64,000 nt of DNA. Source: Carboxylicivirga sp. GTDB lineage: Bacteria; Bacteroidota; Bacteroidia; Bacteroidales; Marinilabiliaceae. Both the position numbers and the translations under genes were made by a program. Under the pieces are notes generated by a model. That model did not search any database and was not told where the DNA came from. It saw only the letters and a program-made list of their open reading frames with translations. Of this stretch, positions 9,443-18,016 are shown in pieces. Where the stretch lies: contig JAOARW010000046.1 of assembly GCA_025210475.1 (NCBI GenBank), positions 1 to 64,000 of the forward strand, in the 5' to 3' direction. The number at the start of each line of letters is the position of its first letter. The stretch's first letter is position 1.

Positions 9443-10597
9443 TTATTTATGCGCTATAACTTCTATTTGTGATCCGTTGATCGTGAAATTAATTTTTTCT
9501 GTTATTTCAAGCATATCCAATATTGAATCGAGCTGTTCGTAACGCCGTACATCAACACTGAAATGGAGGTTTTTAATAACCTCAGTTTGATAAGTAACTT
9601 CTACCCCATACCAACGCGACAAGGATTTCATAATATCCTCCAAGCGCTCTCCTTCAAAAACAAATCGACCTTCTTTCCATGCGATATATGGGTATACATC
9701 TATCTTCTTAACTTCAATTTTTTCGTTAAGATTATCAGATATAAGTAAATGATTGGGTTCCAGAAGCCGTTCTCTGCCATTGGCCGACTTCCACAGTATA
9801 CTTCCTTCAACAAGAACAATTTGCAAATTGTTTTCGTCCGGATAAGCTTTAATATTAAATTGTGTTCCCAATACTTCAATTTCACGTTTATCAGGCAGTT
9901 GTACAATAAATGGTCGGGATTTATCATGGGCCACTTCCAGGTACACTTCGCCCTCGGCTTGTATTTGACGCTTATTAGCTTTGAATGGGTGCATAAAGTT
10001 AACTTTGCTGCCTGCATTCATCCATACTTTTGTGCCATCTGATAAAACAAATTGATATTCAGATTGTAATGGTACTTCCACTGTCATGTGCACAGGTTCT
10101 ATGTTGTCGGCATAGGATATTTGTCCGGATTCAACTTTAGCAATTAGTTCTTTATTATTTTCAATTTCGGTTGAAACGGAATCGCTTAACTTGACAATGT
10201 TATTGCTGTCAACCTGTAAAAAAGCAGCGCTTACACCTGGCGTTATTCTTTGCTGGGCGATCGTTTGGGGAGTAGGAGTTGTATCGTTTAAGAAAAATAT
10301 TGTAACACCAACGGATAATAATAAAATAGCAATGGCAGCAATCTTTAGCACGGGAAGTAATATGCTTCGTTTTTTTGAAAGCTTGTTGTTTTCAAAATTG
10401 TTCCATGCTTTTTCAACATCAAATTGTTTGTAGATATTTAAATCATGCCATAGGTTTTCTTTATCCTTCAGTTGATTTAATAGTTCTTGCTTTTTTTCAC
10501 TATTCAGAATCCATTTCTTTAATAACATTTCCTCTTCCTCAGCAGTATTATTGCTGAGGTGTCGGCTGATTATTTTTGCGATTTTAAACAGATTCAT
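9443..10597 (-). CDS. FecR-family anti-sigma factor
   Basis: A 384-residue inner-membrane anti-sigma factor. The cytoplasmic N-terminus (1-75) carries the sigma-binding region, one membrane segment follows (~79-103, LLPVLKIAAIAILLLSVGVT), then a periplasmic FecR domain (~165-265, LSDGTKVWMNAGSKVNF, GEVYLEVAHDKSRPFIV, EVLGTQFNIKAYPDE), and a C-terminal DUF4974-like domain (~305-384, RLEDIMKSLSRWYGVEV). This architecture couples the STN domain of the downstream SusC transporter to the ECF sigma factor encoded just upstream. The gene order sigma-fecR-susC-susD is the classic Bacteroidetes arrangement. Confidence 0.95.
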   Translation of the reverse strand: MNLFKIAKIISRHLSNNTAEEEEMLLKKWILNSEKKQELLNQLKDKENLWHDLNIYKQFDVEKAWNNFENNKLSKKRSILLPVLKIAAIAILLLSVGVTIFFLNDTTPTPQTIAQQRITPGVSAAFLQVDSNNIVKLSDSVSTEIENNKELIAKVESGQISYADNIEPVHMTVEVPLQSEYQFVLSDGTKVWMNAGSKVNFMHPFKANKRQIQAEGEVYLEVAHDKSRPFIVQLPDKREIEVLGTQFNIKAYPDENNLQIVLVEGSILWKSANGRERLLEPNHLLISDNLNEKIEVKKIDVYPYIAWKEGRFVFEGERLEDIMKSLSRWYGVEVTYQTEVIKNLHFSVDVRRYEQLDSILDMLEITEKINFTINGSQIEVIAHK

Positions 10598-10669
10598 TTC
10601 TTGCTATTTTTGAGTATGACAAGCGAAAAATAAAATGAGGTGAAACGTAAACGAAAAAAAATACTTTTT

Positions 10670-11239
10670 TTACAGTTTAAGAATCATTATCAGGGAGAAC
10701 AAGTGCTTGAGCTCGTCTTTTAAAATTGATCGGGCTCGTTTTTTATGTGTTTTTACCGAATTAACAGAGATGTTTAATCGCAATGCAACTTCGTGCTCTC
10801 TAAGCTGCGTCAGATAACTCAATTCGAACACTTCTCGTGCTCTTTGCGGCAGGCGTTCGATGCTTTGCATGATTTCTCTGTACACTTCCGATTTAACCAA
10901 ACGTAAGGATTCATCTTCTTCCCAGGTATCTGTGTTTAATTCGTGTTCCTGGTATTTTTGAAAATGATCATTACTTCGAAGTATATTTAAACTGCGGTTT
11001 CGCACCATTGCATATAAATAGCCCTGAAGTTTAGCTGAATCGTTGAGTTTGGGTGCTTTCTCCCAAATTTGAGAGAATACATCCTGCACGGTGTCTTCTA
11101 CCAGACGGCCATCTTTTAAATATTCATGTGCAAAGAAACACAGACTCCGGTAATAATGATTATATATCACCTTGAAGGAATCAAGATCATGTTTCAAAAG
11201 GAAGCTTTCTGATGCTTTTATTAAATTATCATTCTCCAA
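10670..11239 (-). CDS. ECF-type RNA polymerase sigma-70 factor
   Basis: A 189-residue ECF sigma factor with region 2 (about 25-95, FFAHEYLKDGRLVEDTVQDVFSQIWE, LQGYLYAMVRNRSLNILRS in pieces) and region 4 (about 125-180, LPQRAREVFELSYLTQLRE then the helix-turn-helix SVNSVKTHKKRA). It should direct polymerase to the susC operon when released by FecR. The 72-bp gap to fecR has no obvious terminator, so the two are probably co-transcribed. A matching promoter-like site lies upstream at 11298-11328. Confidence 0.95.
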   Translation of the reverse strand: MENDNLIKASESFLLKHDLDSFKVIYNHYYRSLCFFAHEYLKDGRLVEDTVQDVFSQIWEKAPKLNDSAKLQGYLYAMVRNRSLNILRSNDHFQKYQEHELNTDTWEEDESLRLVKSEVYREIMQSIERLPQRAREVFELSYLTQLREHEVALRLNISVNSVKTHKKRARSILKDELKHLFSLIMILKL

Positions 11240-11297
11240 ATTAATTGTATGTTATATTAACACTGATATTAATGCCGGGAATTGATTATGAACTTGC

Positions 11298-11328
11298 TAA
11301 AAATAGAAACAATTTTCAGTGATGCAAA
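11298..11328 (-). promoter_or_regulatory. Putative promoter of the ECF sigma gene
   Basis: On the minus strand, TTTG (11328-11325), 19 bp, then TATTTTTA (11305-11298) fits the Bacteroidetes -33/-7 pattern TTTG-N~19-TAnnTTTG except for the last base. It lies 60 bp upstream of the sigma factor start. Confidence 0.5.
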
Positions 11329-11361
11329 ATTATAAAGGTTAAGCATCAGTTTTATACGCAT

Positions 11362-11390
11362 AAAAAAAGGGAACCAGATGGCTCCCTTTT
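11362..11390 (-). terminator. groESL terminator
   Basis: An 11-bp stem (11365-11375 with 11380-11390, one G-U pair) with a four-base loop. On the minus strand it is followed by a U-run (A-run 11362-11368 on the plus strand). It lies just after the groEL stop codon. Confidence 0.9.
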
Positions 11391-11412
11391 AAATATCTAT
11401 AATTGATGGTTA

Positions 11413-13068
<1,656 letters not shown>

Positions 13069-13089
13069 TTAAATATTCAGGATTAATAA

Positions 13090-13368
13090 TTACAGGATGT
13101 AAAGAACATCAGACTGAGAGATTAACAGGTAATCTTCGCCTTCAACATTTAATTCAGTACCGCCATATTTTCCGTACAATACAACGTCGCCCACTTTAAC
13201 TTCCATAGCTTCGTCTTTTTTAGCATCACCCACTAATACGACTGTACCCTGCAATGGCTTTTCTTTGGCTGAATCAGGAATGATAATTCCGCTTGCTGTT
13301 GTTGTTTCAGCTGCCTGTGGCTTAACCAAAATTTTACCGGCTAAGATTCTTCCTTTTAATTCTGACAT
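13090..13368 (-). CDS. groES: Co-chaperonin GroES (10 kDa subunit)
   Basis: The 92-residue protein has the GroES fold signatures: ILVKPQAAETTTASGIIIPDSAKEKP in pieces with the mobile loop at about 16-32, VVLVGDAKK, VKVGDVVLYGKYGGTE and the C-terminal YLLISQSDVLYIL. It caps the GroEL ring. It is the first gene of the groES-groEL pair, leftward. A TACTTTG box (minus strand, 13426-13420) about 52 bp upstream could be the -7 element, but the -33 partner is poor. Confidence 0.99.
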   Translation of the reverse strand: MSELKGRILAGKILVKPQAAETTTASGIIIPDSAKEKPLQGTVVLVGDAKKDEAMEVKVGDVVLYGKYGGTELNVEGEDYLLISQSDVLYIL

Positions 13369-13540
13369 ATCTATTAATTTTTAATGTTGTTTTAATTTTT
13401 AACGATTGCTTTTTTCTCACAAAGTATGCCAAAGCAATTTATGACATATTTTTATAAGATTCACTGACTTTTTTGCAGGCACCTGACATTAACTGCCAAA
13501 GTGATTGGTCATAATTGCAGATGCCAAAATTCAGGACATA

Positions 13541-13572
13541 AAAAAAGTGTCAGATTTGAACCTGACACTTTT
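13541..13572 (-). terminator. Terminator of the secG operon
   Basis: A perfect 11-bp inverted repeat, AAAAGTGTCAG (13543-13553) and CTGACACTTTT (13562-13572), is followed leftward by a U-run (plus-strand A-run from 13539). It closes the sigma-54 activator/lptE/TPR/secG operon. Confidence 0.92.
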
Positions 13573-13596
13573 ATATATCTTACGATTTGACGACTA

Positions 13597-13947
13597 TTAG
13601 TTGCCGCCTTCTTCTGTAGTTTCTGTAGAATTTTCACCTTCAGCCGGAGTAGGGAAGGCAGGAACTTCTTGTTGTGCTGGTAATGTACTGATTTTCTCAT
13701 CAATTTCAGCACCACCCATTTGCTCTTTTGGTAAAACCATTACGGCAACAAACGAAAGTACTAATAAAGCACAGGCCAATGTCCAGGTTGCTTTTTCAAG
13801 AAAATCGGTTGTTTTACGTACACCCATCACCTGGTTTTGTGATGAGAAGTTAGAGGCTAAACCACCACCTTTAGAGTTTTGAACCAATACAATCAGGATC
13901 AAAAGAATGCTTACTAAAATTACTAGTATAGAAACAAAAGAATACAT
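13597..13947 (-). CDS. secG: Protein translocase subunit SecG
   Basis: A 116-residue membrane protein with the SecG pattern: a first membrane segment (about 3-24, FVSILVILVSILLILIVLVQ), the conserved QNSKGGGLASNF loop with VMGVRKTTDFLEKATW, and a second membrane segment (about 55-73, ACALLVLSFVAVMVLP). The acidic, Pro/Glu-rich tail (residues 85-116) is longer than in the E. coli protein, as is common in Bacteroidetes. SecG assists SecYEG-mediated protein export. It lies 15 bp after the TPR gene and is the last gene of its operon. Confidence 0.95.
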   Translation of the reverse strand: MYSFVSILVILVSILLILIVLVQNSKGGGLASNFSSQNQVMGVRKTTDFLEKATWTLACALLVLSFVAVMVLPKEQMGGAEIDEKISTLPAQQEVPAFPTPAEGENSTETTEEGGN

Positions 13948-13962
13948 ATCTCGCTTAATTAT

Positions 13963-14883
13963 TTAATTTGTTAATTTTTCTAAGTCACTAATTCGACGTG
14001 CAAAGTAAGCATTTTTTTCGGGATATTTCAAACGAAGCTTTTCATATATCCCAATTGCTTTGTCGTAGTGCTTTTGCTTAATAAAAATATTAGCCAGAGT
14101 TTCGGACATTAAATCATCACCATCATCATCAGGCTCTTGTTTTTGTATTGTTTGTGAGTTATTTAAGCTAATTTCATTTTTAATGGTCGGGATAATTCGA
14201 GGCGAATCGATCGACAGAAAATTATCAATAATTTGTTGCGACTTTTTCTTAACTGGTTTTTCTTCGCTTTCAGCCGGGGCATGACGAAGCATGGTTAACC
14301 AGTCGGAGAAGGAGTGACTTTCGTCCGCTTTTTCTTCAGGTCGCACACTGTCTTTTAGTTCATAACCAACAATTTCTGATGACTCGTAACCCAGAAAATC
14401 AGCACTGGGCATAACCATGGCAGCACTTTCTTCTTCCGTCTTTTTGTCGGAATGAAGTGAGAAATCAATTTGACTGCCATCTTCGGTCTCAAAAGTATCA
14501 TCGGTTTGAAAATAATCATTGATGGATGAAACTTTGGTAGTGATACCGACCGTTGATTTTTTACGTTCTGGCTTTGGCTCCTCTACTTCTTTAGCGGCAA
14601 CAGGTAATTCCTCCGAAGTTTCAACTTGTGTTTCTTCAAGCTTCGGAATGGTATTTTCATGAATCAGATCAAAAAGACGCTTACGGTCCGGTATGTAAGC
14701 TGCCGATTGTTTTAGCTCTCCATTGAAACGAACATGTTCGATGGCATGTAGGTTTTTAACCAGCAGCATGCGTGCCGTCTGAAACCATGGAAATTCATCC
14801 ACAATCTCGTTCAAAGCAGGCAACGAATCTTCATTCAATAATTCTGGTTGTGCTACTAAGTCAAAAAACGCTGTTTTCTTCAT
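13963..14883 (-). CDS. TPR-containing protein of the lptE-secG operon
   Basis: A 306-residue cytoplasmic-looking protein without signal peptide or membrane span. The N-terminus (1-80) is helical (LPALNEIVDEFPWFQTARMLL), the middle (~85-250) is low-complexity, acidic and lysine-rich, and the last ~45 residues form a TPR-like helix pair (LANIFIKQKHYDKAIGIYEKLRLKYPE). I do not know its function. Its position between lptE and secG suggests a link to envelope biogenesis or export, which is inference. It is 21 bp from lptE. Confidence 0.85.
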   Translation of the reverse strand: MKKTAFFDLVAQPELLNEDSLPALNEIVDEFPWFQTARMLLVKNLHAIEHVRFNGELKQSAAYIPDRKRLFDLIHENTIPKLEETQVETSEELPVAAKEVEEPKPERKKSTVGITTKVSSINDYFQTDDTFETEDGSQIDFSLHSDKKTEEESAAMVMPSADFLGYESSEIVGYELKDSVRPEEKADESHSFSDWLTMLRHAPAESEEKPVKKKSQQIIDNFLSIDSPRIIPTIKNEISLNNSQTIQKQEPDDDGDDLMSETLANIFIKQKHYDKAIGIYEKLRLKYPEKNAYFARRISDLEKLTN

Positions 14884-14904
14884 AAAACTTTTATGCTTTC
14901 AATT

Positions 14905-15411
14905 TTACCAATCAGCAAATGACTTGTTGAAGATATTTTCTGTTAATTCTTCAATCATTTCATTGGTTAGTTCTGTTTCAACCGCATTAATGTTTTGCTC
15001 TGATGGAAAATCGCGGAAGGCTGAAAAACTACTTTCCCAATTTTTCTGCGGGTCCTTGTAGTTTTTAAATCGCACTTTAATGGTCATTGATAAACGTGTT
15101 TCGGCTGAAACAGCATCGGACTGAATGGCCATTGGTCGCACGCTATAGCCGGTTATTGTTCCTGAGAAATGGACATCGCCGGTACCATTCACCAGGCTTA
15201 GGCGCGATTCATTCGAAATACGATCTTTCAAGCCTTCGGTTAAGTTCTGACTTAATACCGGGTTAATTAATGGCGCCCTGTTTTCGAAATACTGTACCGA
15301 AAAGGTATTCAGGTTTTCAGGAATTGAAGCACCATTCATACCTACACTTATTGAACAGGCATGAAGAATCAATGCCAAAAGTGCAATTGTTATAATATTT
15401 AGTGTTCTCAT
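14905..15411 (-). CDS. lptE: LptE-like LPS-assembly lipoprotein
   Basis: A 168-residue lipoprotein (lipobox LHAC near residue 19). The sequence matches the Bacteroidetes LptE type: SISVGMNGASIP after the cysteine, FSVQYFENRAPLINPVLSQ (19 residues), LTEGLKDRI and a C-terminal helical LTNEMIEELTENIF. LptE plugs the LptD barrel that inserts lipopolysaccharide into the outer membrane. The start codon overlaps the stop of the sigma-54 activator (ATGA, 15408-15411), so the two are translationally coupled. The window also carries kdsB and lpxD/C/A, consistent with an LPS-producing cell. Confidence 0.85.
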   Translation of the reverse strand: MRTLNIITIALLALILHACSISVGMNGASIPENLNTFSVQYFENRAPLINPVLSQNLTEGLKDRISNESRLSLVNGTGDVHFSGTITGYSVRPMAIQSDAVSAETRLSMTIKVRFKNYKDPQKNWESSFSAFRDFPSEQNINAVETELTNEMIEELTENIFNKSFADW

Positions 15412-16655
15412 CTTTCTATTTGATATTCTTTGATTTTACGATATAAGGTACGTTCCGAAATACCCAATTCTACAGCAGCCTGTTTACGGCGGCCATTGTA
15501 TTTATCTAAAGCTTTTCTGATCAATTCAATTTCTTTATCGGCCAGTGATAATGACTCTTCCACAAATTCTTCGGTATCCTGAATGCTGTCGTGGTGTTCT
15601 TCTTTAATTGGAGAAGAATAAGTCATTGGTTGCACATTATTGTTGCTTGCAACGTAGTCGCCATCTTCACTTTGGTAAAGCTTTTGGATAATTTGTGCAT
15701 GTTCACCTTCTGCATTCACCCGCCCATTTTCCATCATGTCCAATACCAGCTTTTTAAGGTCATTCATGTCATTCTTCATATCGAATAACACTTTGTACAG
15801 AATTTCCCTTTCGTTGCTAAAGTCAGACTCGGGCTGTTTCTGATTGGTAATTACAGCCGGCAGGTTATCGCCCGAATGAAATGGTAGGTATTTGGATATG
15901 GCCTCACCATTAATTTCACGTTGTTGCTCAATCACCGAAATTTGTTCGGTAATATTCTTTAATTGTCGGATATTACCCGGCCAGCGGTAGCGCAATAGCA
16001 AATCTTTGGCATCGTCGGATAAGCGGATGGCCGGCATGCGATAACGTGTGGCAAAATCGTTGGCAAACTTTCTGAATAATAAATAGATATCATCAGATCG
16101 ATCGCGCAAAGGCGGAATGTTAATGGGAACACTGTTTAAGCGATAAAACAAGTCTTCGCGAAACTTACCTTCCTTAATTGCTTTTTCCATATTAACATTA
16201 GTGGCAGCCACAACACGAACATCGGTTTTCAGAACTTTTGATGAACCAACTTTAATAAACTCACCGGCTTCAAGCACCCTTAAAAGGCGCACCTGTGTAT
16301 TTAATGGTAATTCACCTATTTCATCAAGAAAGATGGTACCACCATTGGCTTCTTCAAAATAACCTTTTCGATCAGACAAAGCACCTGTAAATGCCCCTTT
16401 CTCGTGTCCGAATAGTTCCGAATCAATTGTTCCTTCGGGAATGGCTCCACAGTTAACTGCGATGTACGAACCATGTTTCCGTGCACTCGATTGGTGAATA
16501 ATTTGCGGAAATACTTCTTTTCCTGTTCCACTTTCTCCGGTTATCAGAACCGATAAATCGGTGGGAGCAACCTGCACCGCAACATCAATGGCCCGGTTTA
16601 GCCCAAACGAATTACCAATAATTCCGAAACGTTGTTTGATTTGCTGTATATCCAT
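15408..16655 (-). CDS. Sigma-54-dependent transcriptional activator without receiver domain
   Basis: A 415-residue bacterial enhancer-binding protein. The AAA+ domain starts almost at the N-terminus: Walker A GESGTGKE (about 40-47), the sigma-54 contact loop GAFTGA (about 85-90), Walker B IFLDEIGELP (about 106-117) and the arginine-finger region FREDLFYRLN. A linker of about 110 residues leads to a Fis-type helix-turn-helix (IRKALDKYNGRRKQAAVELG, then ISERTLYRKIKEY). There is no regulatory domain before the AAA+ module, so activity is probably set by abundance or a partner protein. It heads an operon with lptE, the TPR gene and secG. Confidence 0.95.
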   Translation of the reverse strand: MDIQQIKQRFGIIGNSFGLNRAIDVAVQVAPTDLSVLITGESGTGKEVFPQIIHQSSARKHGSYIAVNCGAIPEGTIDSELFGHEKGAFTGALSDRKGYFEEANGGTIFLDEIGELPLNTQVRLLRVLEAGEFIKVGSSKVLKTDVRVVAATNVNMEKAIKEGKFREDLFYRLNSVPINIPPLRDRSDDIYLLFRKFANDFATRYRMPAIRLSDDAKDLLLRYRWPGNIRQLKNITEQISVIEQQREINGEAISKYLPFHSGDNLPAVITNQKQPESDFSNEREILYKVLFDMKNDMNDLKKLVLDMMENGRVNAEGEHAQIIQKLYQSEDGDYVASNNNVQPMTYSSPIKEEHHDSIQDTEEFVEESLSLADKEIELIRKALDKYNGRRKQAAVELGISERTLYRKIKEYQIER

Positions 16656-16711
16656 TCTGACTAATCTGATCTCTTTCGTTTAACCAATTCGCGGATTCTA
16701 TTCATTAGAAT

Positions 16712-16751
16712 AAAAAACCTGCAATAATTGCAGGCCTGCCTGACAAAGTTA
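16712..16751 (-). promoter_or_regulatory. Promoter-like -7 box followed at once by a terminator-like hairpin
   Basis: On the minus strand TAACTTTG (16751-16744) matches the Bacteroidetes -7 box; the -33 partner is weak. About ten bases downstream lies a perfect 7-bp hairpin, CCTGCAA/TTGCAGG (16718-16734, three-base loop), followed by six U (plus-strand A 16712-16717). No gene ends here, so the hairpin sits in the leader of the sigma-54 activator operon and may act as an attenuator. Confidence 0.5.
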
Positions 16752-16781
16752 CAATTCTGCATGAATTGAGTTCAATGAAGC

Positions 16782-16798
16782 TTAACAAATTTTGTTAA
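16782..16798. promoter_or_regulatory. 17-bp interrupted palindrome, operator-like
   Basis: TTAACAAA-T-TTTGTTAA is a perfect palindrome with 8-bp arms and a single central base. It lies in the divergent region between the sigma-54 activator and kdsB, about 30 bp upstream of the activator's -7 box, a fitting place for a regulator-binding site. The binder is unknown. Confidence 0.4.
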
Positions 16799-16799
16799 A

Positions 16800-17209
16800 A
16801 TAGAATAAGATTGTATATATGTGAGGTTAATGATGGGCGATGATTTGCATATAACTTGATACATTTGTGGAAGAGAAATGGTTTTATATGTTCTGAGGTG
16901 GATAATGAAATATCCTATTCCTTATCCTCTGGCCGGACGGGCTTTTTTATGCTGAAACAATTAAGAATAATCAATTCTTAGTTGTTCGGATGTCTTGACA
17001 CAAAATCGAAACAAAAAAGTCAAGACTACCATGAAAGAGCAATTGATATATCTGTTGTTACTAAGTTCGGCCGTGTGATCTTCGAACAAGTTCGAAGCTT
17101 CAAGGGCTCTCTAAGCAACAACTTTCATACTTAATACTCTTTCAAGGAGGTCAAAGGGTTGTGATGGTAATTTCTATTAAAAATGCATGAAGAACTAAAA
17201 ATAAACACA
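16800..17209 (+). other. Structured region upstream of kdsB
   Basis: No convincing gene is present in these ~410 bp. I see a TACATTTG box (16860-16867) and three successive perfect hairpins: TAAGAAT/ATTCTTA (16962-16980), GTCTTGAC/GTCAAGAC (16992-17026) and CTTCGAA/TTCGAAG (17080-17097). A 15-codon open frame (17031-17078) and a full AAGGAGGT Shine-Dalgarno-like site (17144-17151) also lie here. It may be a long structured leader of kdsB, a small RNA or the remains of a lost gene. Confidence 0.45.
17031..17078 (+). other. Mini-ORF of 15 codons (leader peptide or signal-peptide remnant)
   Basis: ATG to TGA encodes MKEQLIYLLLLSSAV, which looks like the start of a signal peptide and contains four consecutive leucine codons (CTG TTG TTA CTA). 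The stop codon is followed two bases later by the perfect hairpin at 17080-17097. It could be a leader peptide or a fossil of a lost exported protein. Coding is not proven. Confidence 0.3.
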
Positions 17210-17965
17210 ATGACAAAAAAGATATTAGGAATTATTCCTGCTCGCTACGCATCTACACGCTTTCCCGGAAAGCCATTGGCCGATATTGGTGGAAAAATTA
17301 TGGTACAACGCGTGTATGAGCAAGCCAGCAAAGAACTGGACTGTGTGTATGTGGCGACAGATGATGAACGCATAGAAAAAGCTATTGTAGCTTTTGGTGG
17401 AAAGGTGGTGATGACTTCGGTAGATCATACCAGCGGAACCGATCGATGTGCTGAAGCTTTGCTTAAAATTCAGACGATTGAAGGCACAACATTTGAAGCC
17501 GTGGTTAATATTCAGGGCGATGAACCCTTTATTAGTCCAAAACAAATAGCTTCTGTGGCCAAATGTTTTAAAGATTCATCTACACAATTGGCAACGCTTG
17601 TTAAAGAAATTACTAATACCGAGGATTTATTTAATCCGAACAAGCCCAAGGTGGTGGTAAGTAACACGAAAAAGGCTTTGTACTTTAGCCGTTCGCCAAT
17701 TCCTTATTTAAGGGGGGAGGAGGAAGCCCATTGGATTGAGAAACACAAATATTATAATCACATTGGTTTGTATGGTTATCGGGCCGATGTTTTATTGGAA
17801 ATTACCCAGCTGGCCATTGGTCAATTGGAAGCTGCAGAATCTTTAGAACAGTTGCGCTGGCTCGAAAATGGTTATTCCATTCGTGTAGAGGAAACAGATG
17901 AAGAATCGCATGGCATTGATACGCCTGAGGATTTGGAACGTTTATTAAAGTTGGGATTGATATAG
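17210..17965 (+). CDS. kdsB: 3-deoxy-manno-octulosonate cytidylyltransferase (CMP-KDO synthetase)
   Basis: KdsB activates KDO with CTP to form CMP-KDO for the inner core of lipopolysaccharide, in the cytosol. The MTKKILGIIPARYASTRFPG start (17210) was chosen over the in-frame ATG at 17183, because it begins right at the nucleotide-binding strand and gives the usual ~250 residues. Visible motifs are IPARYASTRFPGKPL, VYVATDDERI, MTSVDHTSGTDRCAEA, NIQGDEPFI, YFSRSPIPYLR, HIGLYGYRADVL and a C-terminal SHGIDTPEDLE. It is a single gene, convergent with the T9SS cargo gene and closed by the hairpin at 17981-18008. Confidence 0.95.
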   Translation: MTKKILGIIPARYASTRFPGKPLADIGGKIMVQRVYEQASKELDCVYVATDDERIEKAIVAFGGKVVMTSVDHTSGTDRCAEALLKIQTIEGTTFEAVVNIQGDEPFISPKQIASVAKCFKDSSTQLATLVKEITNTEDLFNPNKPKVVVSNTKKALYFSRSPIPYLRGEEEAHWIEKHKYYNHIGLYGYRADVLLEITQLAIGQLEAAESLEQLRWLENGYSIRVEETDEESHGIDTPEDLERLLKLGLI

Positions 17966-17980
17966 TGCGATGTTCTAATT

Positions 17981-18008
17981 AAAAGAGCCGCTCTATTAAA
18001 AGCGGCTC
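17981..18008. terminator. Hairpin terminator between kdsB and the T9SS cargo gene
   Basis: GAGCCGCT (17985-17992) pairs perfectly with AGCGGCTC (18001-18008). The AAAA at 17981-17984 gives a U-run for leftward transcripts, and the right flank is AT-rich, so it probably serves both convergent genes. Confidence 0.85.
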
Positions 18009-18016
18009 AATATATA

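Noticed and set aside
13369..13480. CIRCE operator upstream of groES
   Set aside because: The TTAGCACTC-N9-GAGTGCTAA pattern is absent.
17164..17190. Eight-codon frame after the AAGGAGGT site
   Set aside because: Too short to support as a gene; it is mentioned only as part of the structured kdsB upstream region.
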